From Sclerotinia nivalis (Eukaryota; Ascomycota; Leotiomycetes; Helotiales; Sclerotiniaceae), in contig JAPEIS010000011.1 in the NCBI GenBank assembly GCA_029531795.1, positions 1 to 64,000 on the forward strand: 64,000 nt of DNA, read 5' to 3'. Below the pieces are notes generated by a model. That model worked only from the letters and a program-made list of their open reading frames with translations. It ran no database searches and was not told where the DNA came from. Below are positions 10,380-20,999 of this stretch, piece after piece (the stretch's first letter is position 1; each line of letters starts with the position of its first letter). Made by a program: the position numbers and the translations under genes.

Positions 10380-13300
10380 AGTATTTAGAATAATGACCTA
10401 TTTCGAGGTATTTTTGAAAGAATTGTAAAATATATAATTCGATCAATAACCATACTAATTATAGGATCTTGATAGGGATTTCGTTTATTCTTAGAACTTT
10501 ATTACCCATACAAAGGATAACAATTTGAATATCCTGAATTGTGATAGCAGAAAAGGCAATTGAACGAATGGAAGTTGAAGGCAAATCAAATAGGATATTA
10601 TTAACTTCAACTATATTGATCAACAGATTATTGATAAATAGATCTTTTTTAGTTTGAATTGTTATAACAAAAGAATAATCTAAAGAATCTACTAAAAAAA
10701 AAGTTCGATATATTCCAACTAATTAATACCATTTTGTTATTTTAAAGATATCTTTTATTTTTTTGATTGAATCAAACTTAGAAAGCTAGAATTCCTTTTT
10801 TGTTTTTTTGATAACTTTTCGAAGATTTTGTTTTGATTCTGGAAAATTGTTCATTCGGTTTTCTTGAACAATTATCCAACAAACCTCGTTCCACCATAAT
10901 TGATCTATATTTCAGCCGAGTGATCTTTGAGTTGATCCTATATATACTGATTGTAGAGCTTAAGTAATATCTAAAGCTAATTTATCAAGATTTGTAATCG
11001 TATTCAGAACTAGTAAATCTAGATTCAATAGATTCTCTATTAATAAAGTAAAGAAAAGTTTTTTGTCTAATATATTGATTCGGAGTCTTTGGATCGGGTT
11101 CTGAAATCTTATATTCCAATTCAAAGTTGTCAATAAGGATCAATGATCGGAAATTGTATTTAAATATAGTGCAGAAATTGTATTAGCTGTATATAATCCT
11201 GAAAGGAAAGCTAGATCAAAAACATTGCCCAAATTATGGGTAGATTCATCGATTGTAGAAAGAAAATTGAAAGAATTTGTATCTAGCCAGATTGTAAAAG
11301 ATTCTGTAGAATTTGAATATGAAAAACAAAAGGGATTCTATTTCGAATAATGAAGGTTTAGATTCTCTACAAAAAATGTAAAATTTAAAATATTCGAAAG
11401 TAAATCAAAGAGAGATTATATTACTTGATTCTCATTTATACAACCTCTAAAAGCATTATAAATATTAATGATTGTAAAAATAAAACTAATTAAAGATTGA
11501 ATTTGTAAAAATAATAAATCCCGGAAGGATACAGATTGGAGCTGACTAGTTCGAATGCCTACATTTTTACTGGTATAAGATATTATATGAAACCGGGTTT
11601 CCCAATTATCGAATAATATAAAAGTTTCATAAACAAAATGAGATTTAGTAATTCAGTATAAGATATCTAAGAATATATAAGATTCTTGAATTAGAATTAT
11701 ATCAATACAAAAATCATTAACTAAGGAAAGTATTAATTCGTATAAAATAGCGTTTTTAGCTATATTGGTTTATAAAATAATCAATAATTTAAAAGATAAT
11801 CTAGGATTATATATTAAAAGGAATCGGAAAAGGAAAAGTTTCTAATATTATAAAACGATTAAAAAGATTAAAAAATAGTAGTATCAATAAAGATAATATC
11901 GAAGGAATTCGGATTAAAGTTGAAGAAACAATAGATTCTTCTATAAAGAAATCGGCTTTTGGGGTTCGAGAGCATTTTGCATTAGCACAAACTCTAGCCC
12001 TAGCTTCTTTTGAGGTTTTCTGGATAGCTTGTTTTTCCGATTTGCTTTTGGAGCTTTTGTTAGTAAAACAAAGGGGACAATATAGATCGTCTACAGGATG
12101 GGGGTTTTTACAATATAGGCACCTCGCTGGACAAGCATAAATTGTATTACATCAAATTGAATGATTCTTTTCTGTATATTCGATTGTATTACAGATTCGG
12201 CATCTTTCTGAACGAAAACAAACTCGAATATTGTACCATTGAAAGCATCGAGTACATTAGATTATCTTGGGTTTGAAAACGATTTGGGAAATATTAATTA
12301 TAATTCCTAGAATCCGAAGATTCTTGAGAAGAACTGTATATTGCAAAACTGGAAAACTCAAAAACCAAATAGAATTATACAATCCAGATTCTTTGCTTTA
12401 TATAGATTCAATTGCTTGGATCACTTATTATCCTATATTATCATTGATAACATCGAATATAGTTTCCGATTCGACTGGGACGATGATCAATTATTGTGAA
12501 TCTCCCAGAGTTATAACAATTCGTGGAATATAATTCAATCGATATATAATCCATAATTATTGTCATTCGATTTTACAGATTTCGAATACTTTTTCGATTA
12601 TATTTGAAAGGTTTTCTAAAACTGTTAAGTTCACTAAAGAATTCATACATAATACAAACCTAGTATTTATTGCTTAAACTTCTTTCAAAAGTTTAGTATC
12701 ATTTCCTAATTGTCCTTTCAATACACTAAGTACAACAAAAGAACCGGCTTTTCGAACTGAATAATCGAATCCAATTCGAACAAAAAAACGAATATCAGTT
12801 TTGTATAAAATTTGAGATTGAGTTTTGGATTGAAATCCAATTCGGTTCCCAGTTTTTAGATTTGTAGATTGTATAATTGGTAATAAAAGAATTGCAGCCT
12901 TTTAAGCATAAATAAAATCCTTAAGATATTGAATTATAGAAAGGCCTCTTATAGGTTTAGCGATTTCAAACGCAAATACTAGTTGAAAGATTTGTATATC
13001 AGGGCCAAAAAGATTGACAAAAGTTTTGATAAAAAATTTGATAGATCGAAAAGGATAAAATCCATTGATAAATACATCGAAATACTTGTTTGCTGTAAAA
13101 GAGATATCGATATATAATACAACCAAAGGTTTTCGAAATCGGGCAAAAAAAACCCGAACTGCTTCGATATTAAGATAGTCGTCCCATAGCAAAACGATAA
13201 AGCTAAAAATCTATTAATCTTCATTTGCTCTATTAGTAGCAGTATTAATTATATTAATAAGGACTTAAAAGAAAAAGGGGATCGAGGGGGCAAAAGGTAT

Positions 13301-13743
13301 AATGGCGGAAACGCGTCCATACAGTGTCTGCCGGGGCTGAAAAGTTTCGTTTTTAAATCCTATAGATAATAAGAACGATCGATTGATCAATAAAACGTAA
13401 TAATAAATGTATTTTTCGAAAAATTCAATTCTTCGAAAATATTGTATTCCTAGATAATTGTAGTGTGTGTGTATATGTGTGATATTTTTCGTCCGAGGCT
13501 TTGTACGAAGCATAGGCCTCAAATTCCCAATTGGGACAAAGGACGCCAAAAAAGGAAGACCCTTGGGTTTCTAATTAGCTAATCTAAATTTACTAGTATT
13601 ATATATACTAAATGCTTCAGTAGGGTTTATATAATTGCTGTTGTGTATTGAGTTAATCCTTTGGATAGATATTTCAGTTGTCCTTTACAATACAATTAGA
13701 TCCCTCGATTCCTGATCTCTTCTCCTTCGTTATCACAATCGAG
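10380..13743 (-). mobile_element. Tad1-like LINE copy A, 3'-truncated
   Basis: A minus-strand LINE relic aligned with copy B at an offset of about 5.9 kb; for example, ATCCTGAATTGTGATAGCAG occurs in both. Its 5' end lies at about 13,743, directly after the A-rich tail of copy B. It retains the 5' leader, ORF1 region with a zinc-knuckle trace (near 12,000-12,200), the endonuclease region and the start of RT, then stops near 10,380 where similarity to copy B ends at AGTATTTAG. Loss of the 3' half is unusual for LINEs, which are normally 5'-truncated. Frames are heavily interrupted. Differences from copy B are overwhelmingly transitions. Confidence 0.7.
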
Positions 13744-13952
13744 TTTTTTTTTTTTTAATATGATTTTGTTAATATAAAGATTTTTTTTTTTTTTTTTTTT
13801 AAAGTTTATACAAACTCAATCTTTCTGAATCAAAACCCAATGCCTTATACAAAGAAAATCCAAAAATAATATAAAATAAAAATAAAAATAAAAATAAAAA
13901 TCAAAGCAATTCTTCAATCAATAAATTGTATAAGGAATCGAGGATATATATC

Positions 13953-14520
13953 CTAATAGAACCTTGTAGATTTAAACCAAACTGCTAGTTTCGTTGTTTC
14001 TTCTATGTTTCCCAAAAGATAGAGGATGGCTTCAGATGGTGGTAATTTTGAAAGGGTTTTTTGAGTATTTCTAATTTTACAAAAGTAAAAATGAAGAGAG
14101 GATTTTCTTTTCTTATATGAGTATAGTATATAAGCATCTTCGTGATTGAAGCGATCGTGATACACTGCGAAATCGCTGTGTTGAGATCTGGCTGTTAGGA
14201 TATATTTTAGTATCGTTCGATCAAAAGAAAGTATAATCGATTTGTTGTTATAAGTTATAAAAAGATCATTATAGCTTTGTGATGTTGTGGTTGTTTATAG
14301 TTTAGCTCTTGTTGATTTGGTATTCGTTTTAGCGATTCTTTTCAAGGAGGCGAGAGTGCAGATAGGATCAGATAGGGATGGGAGTGTTGCTCCTTCTTTA
14401 GTTGCTTTGTTCGCTGCTTTGTTTCTGGGGATATCTAGGTGTTCAGGAACCTATCGAATTCGAATTGAGTTAGGGCGAGTATATAGCAAGTGGGGCCTGA
14501 GAGGTTAAGTTGTAGTTAGT
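13953..14520 (-). pseudogene. LINE RNase H/C-terminal relic, copy B
   Basis: The C-terminal 70 codons (14,165-13,953) carry YHDRFNHEDAYILYSYKKRK, matching the same region of copy C. Upstream to about 14,520 the sequence aligns with the RNase H block of copy C but is interrupted. In Tad1-like elements this tail contains an H-x-C-type motif after RNase H, and FYFCKIRNT is the likely remnant. Confidence 0.6.
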
Positions 14521-15491
14521 TTACAGAATTCTTTAAATATAGATTGAGAGGATTTAGTGGAATGAGAGTCTAATTGTATAGCAATTTCTAAATTATCCAA
14601 GAAAACCTAAAGGTTTGTAGCGAATCTAGTTAAGGGTAGTTGTATTGTTGTTTGAGTATCTTTCAAAGCTGTAGCTGTTTCGGTATCGAAGACTTCAGTA
14701 TTATAGTCTAGTGAGAAAGCTTGTCGATCCATTTGCAAATTGTATTGATAAATTACTAATTCATCTCCTGTAGCACCATCCAGAGCTTCACTTTTCGAAC
14801 TATCGGAGAAGACTTGTAAATCACTTTTTGGAATTGTAGATATAAATCTTTCGAAATCTTTAGTTGTTTGTTTCTTCGAATAATCGAAAGGGCTATCGAT
14901 TCGGGTTTCTATAATAATACACAGTTCTTTGTTCCTTCAAAGGGGAAGAGCAATTGGATTGATATATTCAGTTTTTGGAAGAGCTAGAATAATTCTTGAG
15001 AATTTTGATTCAACAGTTCTAATCCCAACTTTAGCTAGGATATTTTTGGTTCGAATTCGAAGGGGATGTTTAGGATCTAGCCGAGTTGTTCGGGTAACGA
15101 AGCTCTGGGATATTAAATTTAGTTTAATCTCAGAAAGCATCAGATTTGATTCCTTGTATAGAGCAACAGTATTAGTTATACGGAATACAGGGAGGATTGC
15201 TTGAGCGCTAGCTAATACAATCTTATTCAAAAGCTTCAAATATCTATCCATTTAATTCGAGATTGTGAAGTTTAAGCCTTGTTTCTTAGTTCGGCCGGGC
15301 TATTAGGTTTCGGTTGCAAAGTAGCATTTCTTTAGAACACAGATTGTAATCGCTTTTTGAAGCAAAATTGATGGAATGTTTCGGGTTGTCCTTTCAAGCG
15401 AACACAATGCATTCGTAATTGTGAGAGTCTTAGCTGAAAGGATTTGGATATAAGGTTTGAAACTCAGTTTTTTATTGAAATAAACTTTTAA

Positions 15492-15815
15492 TCATTTTAA
15501 TGGGCCTGGTTTCTTTATTATTGAAAGATTTTCTGTATGGATAATAGGGCTTTCGATACCTTTCTTAGAACTTTTGAAGAAGTGAATTAGTTCAGACTTT
15601 ATAGGATCGAAAGTGATCCCTTCAGATTTGCCCCAATCCAAAGCCTCCAGCATTTCGGATTGTAGTTGATCACAATTAGATTGTAAGTTTGAAGAAAAAG
15701 CTACTAGTGCAATATCGTTTGTATATCCAAATCTTCGAGTAGGATTGCCTAACCAAAACAAAGGGGCTATATAAAGCATGAAAAGGATAGGCGAAATTGG
15801 GGAGCTTTGTAACAA
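15492..15815 (-). pseudogene. LINE reverse transcriptase fragment
   Basis: The open stretch contains SPISPILFMLYIAPL, the QGSPLSP-type RT motif with QG altered, then RFGYTNDIALVAF, where the catalytic F/YxDD box appears as YTND with D to N. It ends in a region typical of the RT thumb (LDWGKSEGITFDPIKS). The flanking RT sequence on both sides is interrupted by stops. The D to N change removes a catalytic metal ligand, so the enzyme would be dead. Confidence 0.7.
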
Positions 15816-16835
15816 ATCACATCCAATACTAGTGTTGGGCCCTGTTTTGCCGTTAAGCCGAATACAAATTGTTCGATTTATAGAGAATGATTGTATCTAT
15901 CGAACTAGGTTATCAGGCTATCCTTGTTCCCTGAATCAGCGGACCAAACATTCTAAGAGAATAGTATCAAAAGCATCTTTGATATCCATAGTTAATAAAG
16001 TAGCTTTAGAATCTGAATTCAAAGCCATTTCTAAATCATGTGTAAGGCAAATTGTGAGATCGATTGATGAACGCAAGGGAAGCGCTCCGAATTATTGTTT
16101 GGTTAATATTTTGAGGGTTATAGTAATCCAGGATATCTTCTTTGCAATCAAATATTCGAGATCTTTTCCTAATACTGAGAGCAGGGCTATTGATCTATAA
16201 GATCTAGGATTTGTACAATCTGATTTGTTCGGTTTCGGAACGATGGCTACAATCGCTAATCAGAAGTATTTAGGATGGTAATCTATTTCGAGGCATTTTT
16301 GAAAGAATTGTAAGATATATGATTCGATTAATAGTTATGTTAATTGTAGGATCTTGGTAGGGATCTTGTCTATTCCTGGAACTATATTACCCGTACGAAG
16401 GATAACAGTTTGAATATCCTGAATTGTGATAGCAGGAAAGGCAATTGAACGAATGAAAGTTGAAGGCGAATCAAATGGAATATCGTTAACTTCAACTATA
16501 TTGGTCAGCAGATTATTGATGAGTAGATCTCTTTTAGTTTGAATTATTGTAGCAAGAGAATGATCTAAAGGATCTACTAAAGAAGAAGTTCAATATATTC
16601 CAATTGATTGATGCCATTTTATCATTTTAAAGATATCTTTTATTTTCTTAACTAAATCAAACTTAGAAAACCAAAATTCCTTTTTCGTTTTTTTGATAAC
16701 CTTTCGAAGATTTTGTTTTGATTCTGAAGAATTGTTCATTCGGTTTTTTTGAACAGCTATCCAACAGACCTCGTTCTATTATAATTGATCTGTGTTTCGG
16801 CCGAATAATCTTTGAGCTGATCCTATATATATTGA

Positions 16836-17669
16836 TTATAAAGCTTGAATAATATCTAAAACTAATTTATTAAGATTTGTAATCGTATTCAAAGCTAATA
16901 GATTTAGATTTAATAGATTCTTTATTAATAAAATAGAGAAGAGTTTTTTATCTAATGTATTGATTCGGAGTCTTTGGATCGGGTCTTGAAATCTTGTATT
17001 CCAATTCAAAGTTGTCAATAAGGATCGGTAATCGGAAATTGTATCCAAATGCGATACAGAAATTGTATTGGCTGTATATAATCCTGAAAGGAAAGCTAGA
17101 TCGAGAATGTTGCCCAAATTGTGAGTAGATTTATTGATTGTAGAAAGAAAATTGAAAAAATTTGTATTTAATTAGATTGTAAAAGATTTTGCAGAATTTG
17201 AATGTGAAAAGCAAAAGGGATTCCATCTCGAATGATGAAGGTTTAGATTTTTTGCAAGGAGTGTAGAATTTAAAATGTTCGAAGGTAAATCAAAGAGAGT
17301 TTGTATTGTTTGATTCTCATTTGTATAATTTTTAGAAGTATTATAAATATTAATGATTATAAGAATAAAACCAATTAAAGATTGAATTTGTAAAAATAAT
17401 AAATCCCAAGAGGATATAGACTGGAGTTGATTAATTCGAATGCCTGTATTTTTATGAGTATAAGATATTACACGAGGCCGGGTTTCCCAATTATCGAGTG
17501 GTGTGAAAGTTTTATAAATAGGATAAGATTTAGTGATTCGATATGAGATATCTGAGAATATATAAGGTTCTTGAATCAGAATTATATCAATACAAGAATC
17601 ATTGGTTAAGGAAAATACTAATTTGTATAAAGTAGCATTTTTAGTTATATTAGTTTGTAAAATGGTCAA
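16836..17669 (-). pseudogene. LINE endonuclease (EEP) domain relic
   Basis: Two open stretches (17,669-17,172 and 17,117-16,836) cover a LINE endonuclease. Visible motifs are LQTNITKN at the start (the N-box of LINE endonucleases), IILIQEPYI (the catalytic-glutamate QEP motif) and, in the second part, ISDYRSLLTT, where the usual SDH(R/K) catalytic box has become SDYR. Stops and a H-to-Y change, both explicable by C to T, make it non-functional. It belongs to LINE copy B. Confidence 0.7.
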
Positions 17670-17879
17670 TGGTTTAGAAGATAATCTAGGATTATATATT
17701 AAAAGGAATCGGAAGAGGAAGAGCTTCTAATATTATGAAACGATTAGAAAGATTAGAAGGGGGTGGTATCAATGAAGATAATATCGAAAGAGTTCGGATT
17801 GGAATTGAAGGAATAATAGGTTCTTTTATAGGGGAATCGGTTTTTGGGGTTCGAAAGTATTTTGTATTAGTATAAGTTC

Positions 17880-18130
17880 TAGTTCTAGTTTCTTTTGAGG
17901 TTTTCTGGATAGCTTGTTTTTCCGATTTGCTTTTGGGGCTTTTGTGAGTAAGACAAAGGGAGCAATATAGATCGTTTACAGGATAGGGGTTTTTATAATG
18001 TAGGTATCTCGTTGGACAAGTATGGGTTGTATTGTATCGGGTTGAATGATTCTTTTCTGTATATTTGGTTATATTACAGATTCGGTATCTTTCTGGATGA
18101 AAGTAAGCTTGAGTATTGTGTTATTGAAAG
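17880..18130 (-). pseudogene. LINE ORF1 zinc-knuckle region relic
   Basis: Reading the minus strand gives PERYRICNITKY, NTTHTCPTRY and DLYCSLCLTHK in one frame, which resembles the clustered CCHC knuckles at the C-terminus of Tad1-type ORF1 proteins with several cysteines replaced by tyrosine (TGT/TGC to TAT/TAC, a G to A change). The counterpart in copy A is near 12,000-12,240. Confidence 0.5.
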
Positions 18131-19642
18131 TATCGAGTATATTGGATTATTTTGGGTTTGAAGACGATTTGGGAAATGTTAATTGTAGTTCCTAGAATCC
18201 GAAGGTTCTTGAAAAGAGCTGTATATTGTAAAGTTGGAAAACTCAAGAACCAAGTAGAATTATATAATCCGGATTCTTTGCTTTGTATAGATTCAATTGT
18301 TTGGATCGCTTGTTGTCCTGTATTATCGTTGATAGCGTCGAGTATAATTTCCGATTCGATTGGGATGATGATCAATTGTTGTGAATCTCTCAGAGTTGTA
18401 ACGGTTCGTAGAATATAATTCAATCGATATGTAATCTATGATTGTTGTTGTTCGATTTTGCAGATTTCGAATACTTTTTCGATTATATTTGAAAGGTTTT
18501 CTAAAGTTGTTAAGTTCGCTAGAGAGTTCGTACATAATGCAAATTCAGTATTTATTGTTTGAACTTCTTTTAGAAGTTTAGTATTGTTTCTTAATTGTTC
18601 TTTCAATGTACTAAATACAGCGAAAAAATCAGCTTTTCGAGTTGAATAATCGAATCCAATTCGAACAAAAAGGCAAGTATCAGTTTTGTATGAGATTTGA
18701 GATTGAATTTTGAATTGAGATTCGGTTCGGTTTTTAGTTTTTGGGTTTGTAGGTTGTATAATTGGTGATAAAAGAATCGTAATCTTTTGAGTATAGATGG
18801 AATTCTTGAGATATTGGATTGTAAAAAGGCTTTTTATAGGTTTAACAATTTCAGATGTAAATACTAATTGAAAGGTTTATATATCAGGGTCAAAAAGATT
18901 GGTAGAAGTTTTGGTAGAAGATTTGATAGATCGAAAAGGATAAGATCCATTGATAAATATATCGAAATACTTGTTTGCTATAAAAGAGATATCGGTATAT
19001 AACATAATCAAGGGTTTTCGAAGTCGGGTAGGGAGAACCCGAACTGCTTCGGTATTGAAATAGTTGTTCTATAGCGAAACGATAGGGTTAAAAATTTATT
19101 GACCTTTATTTGCTCTATTAGTAGCAATATTAACTGTATTAATAAGGGCTTAAGAAAGAGAGGGGGTTGAAGGAGTGGGAAGTATAGTAACGGAAACGCG
19201 TCTGTACAGCGCCTGCCGGGGCTGAAAAGTTTCGTTTTTAAATCCTATAGATGATAAGAACAATCGATTGATCAATAAAACGCGATAATAAACACGTTTT
19301 TCGAAAAATTCAATTCTTCGAAAATATTGTTCTGACTATATAGAAGTCCCTAGATAATTGTAGTGTGTATATATGTGTGATATTTTTCGTCCGAGGCTCT
19401 GTACGAAGCACAGGCCTCAAATTCCCAATTGGGACAAAGGACGCCAGGGAAAGAAGGCCCCTGGGTTTCTAATTAGTTAATCTAAATTTACTAGTATTAT
19501 ATATACTAAATGCTTCAGCAGGGTTTATATGATTACCGTTGTGTATTGAGTTAATCCCTTGGGTAGATATTTCAGTTGTCCTCTACAATACAGTTAGATC
19601 CCTCGATTCCTGATCTCCTCTTCTTCGTCGTCGCAATCGAGC

Positions 19643-20473
19643 TTTTTTAATATGATTTTGTTAATATAAAGATTTTTTTTTTTTTTTTTTAAAGTTTATA
19701 CAAACTCAATCTTTCCGAACCAAAATCCAACGCCTTATATAAAGAAAATACAAAAATAACATAAAATAAAATAAAATAAAAAATAAAATCAAAGCAATCC
19801 TTCAATTAATAAGTTGTATAGGGAATCGAGGATATATATCCTGATAGAACCTTGTAGATTTGAACCAAACTGTTAGTTTCGCTGCTCCTTCTATGTTTTC
19901 CAAAAGATAGGAGATGATTTCAGATGATGGTAACTTTGAAAGGGTTTTTTGAGTATTTCCAATTTTACAAAAGTAAAAATGAAGAAGGGATTTTCTTTTC
20001 CTATATGAGTATAGCATATAAGTATCTTCGTGATTGAAACGATCATGATATGCTGCGAAATCGTTGTATTGAGATCTGGTTGCTAAGATATATCCTAGTA
20101 TCGTTCGATCAAAAGAAAGCATAATCGATTTGTTGTTATAAGTTATAAAAAGATCATTATAGCTTTGTGGTGTTGTAATTATCCATAATTTAGCTTTTGT
20201 TGATTTGGTATTCATTTTAGTGATTCTTTTCAAGAAGACAAAAGTATAGATAAAATCAGATAAGAATGGAAGTATTGTTCTTTCTTTAGTTGTTTTGTTC
20301 GTTGCTTCGTTTCCAGGGATATCTAAGTATCCAGAAACCCATCGAATTCGAATTGAACCAGGGCGAGTATATAGCAAGCAAAGCCTGAGAGATCAAACTG
20401 TAGCTAGTTCGTAGAATTCTTCAAATACAGATTGAGAGGATCTAGTGGAATGAGAATCTAATCGTATAACAAC
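19643..20473 (-). mobile_element. LINE copy C, 3' fragment
   Basis: The 3' end of a third LINE copy: RNase H/C-terminal coding region, 3' UTR and the same double A-rich tail (plus-strand T runs at 19,643-19,648 and 19,673-19,690), joined directly to the 5' end of copy B. Its upstream part is cut off at about 20,473-20,478 by the LTR of the adjacent Gypsy element. The LINE sequence does not resume on the other side of that element. Confidence 0.7.
19802..20377 (-). pseudogene. LINE RNase H and C-terminal domain, copy C
   Basis: Open for 191 codons, the best-preserved LINE frame in the window. It starts inside RNase H with GSIRIRWVSGYLDIPGNEAT, the conserved HWVPGHxGIxGNExAD block with H to R and H to Y changes, and continues through a linker to YHDRFNHEDTYMLYSYRKRK and FYFCKIGNTQ. 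It ends at a stop followed by the 3' UTR. Related to the block at 13,953-14,520. Confidence 0.7.
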
Positions 20474-20478
20474 CTCTA

Positions 20479-20691
20479 TATCACGGAGGCAGCAGACAGG
20501 ATAACAGAAATCACTTTTATTGATAAGATGTAGCTCGAAAAGCTACGTTTCTATAAAAGGAATAGTTCCTTAAATATATTTATGTGTAGTGCTAGCCTTG
20601 ATTGGGGCTAGCCTACATTTATCCGAGGTTTGACTCCTATGGGTCGGAACCCGAGCGGTCTCTGTATACTATATACGGGGACCCCGTGACA
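20479..20691 (-). repeat. 3' LTR of Gypsy family 1
   Basis: 213 bases, same length as its partner at 25,895-26,107. On the minus strand it begins TGTCACGGGGTCCCCGTATA and ends CCTCCGTGATA, so the canonical TGT...ACA ends carry one C to T change. It contains a GCTAGCC-rich inverted motif and the block AAGTGATTTCTGTTATCCTG shared with the other Gypsy LTR family. Confidence 0.85.
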
Positions 20692-20999
20692 GTACCCTTC
20701 TCCTTAGGGTCGAGCTCCGTTGAGACGACTAGGGGGACTAGGTTTATTTGGATAACGACGGTGATAATTACGGATCAGTTCTTGAGCATTCTCCAAATAC
20801 TCTGCAGGCTCTTCGGTAGGCGTATCATAGTCTATCCATCGGATAGTATACTTCAGGTGGGGGCTACCATGGCTTCGACGTTCCTATCGGGAATTCAGGA
20901 CTTCCTTTACATCGAATTGCTCAATGCTTTCAACTTCGATAAGAGGGGGAGGCGGGTTGCGTTGACTAGGGACAGGGTCATCATTGGTGGGATACAATA

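Larger units (their letters stand above)
13744..19642 (-). mobile_element. Full-length Tad1-like LINE copy B, RIP-damaged
   Basis: A complete minus-strand non-LTR retrotransposon of about 5.9 kb. From 5' to 3' it has a leader (19,642 to about 19,100), an ORF1/gag-like region with a cysteine-rich knuckle near 18,120-17,900, an apurinic-type endonuclease (17,669-16,836), reverse transcriptase (about 16,700-14,950), RNase H plus C-terminal region (about 14,520-13,950) and a double poly-A tail (plus-strand T runs at 13,744-13,756 and 13,780-13,800). The domain order is that of the Tad1/I-like clade. Every frame contains stops. It is bounded on both sides by other copies with no intervening unique DNA. 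Confidence 0.75.

Noticed and set aside
12267..12533. Plus-strand 88-codon frame, repeated at 18,152-18,418
   Set aside because: It occurs in both LINE copies because the LINE ORF1 region is duplicated; it is antisense to the element and not a separate gene.
14929..15251. Overlapping frames on both strands inside LINE copy B
   Set aside because: Both lie within the RT region; they are short frames left between stops and match no independent protein.
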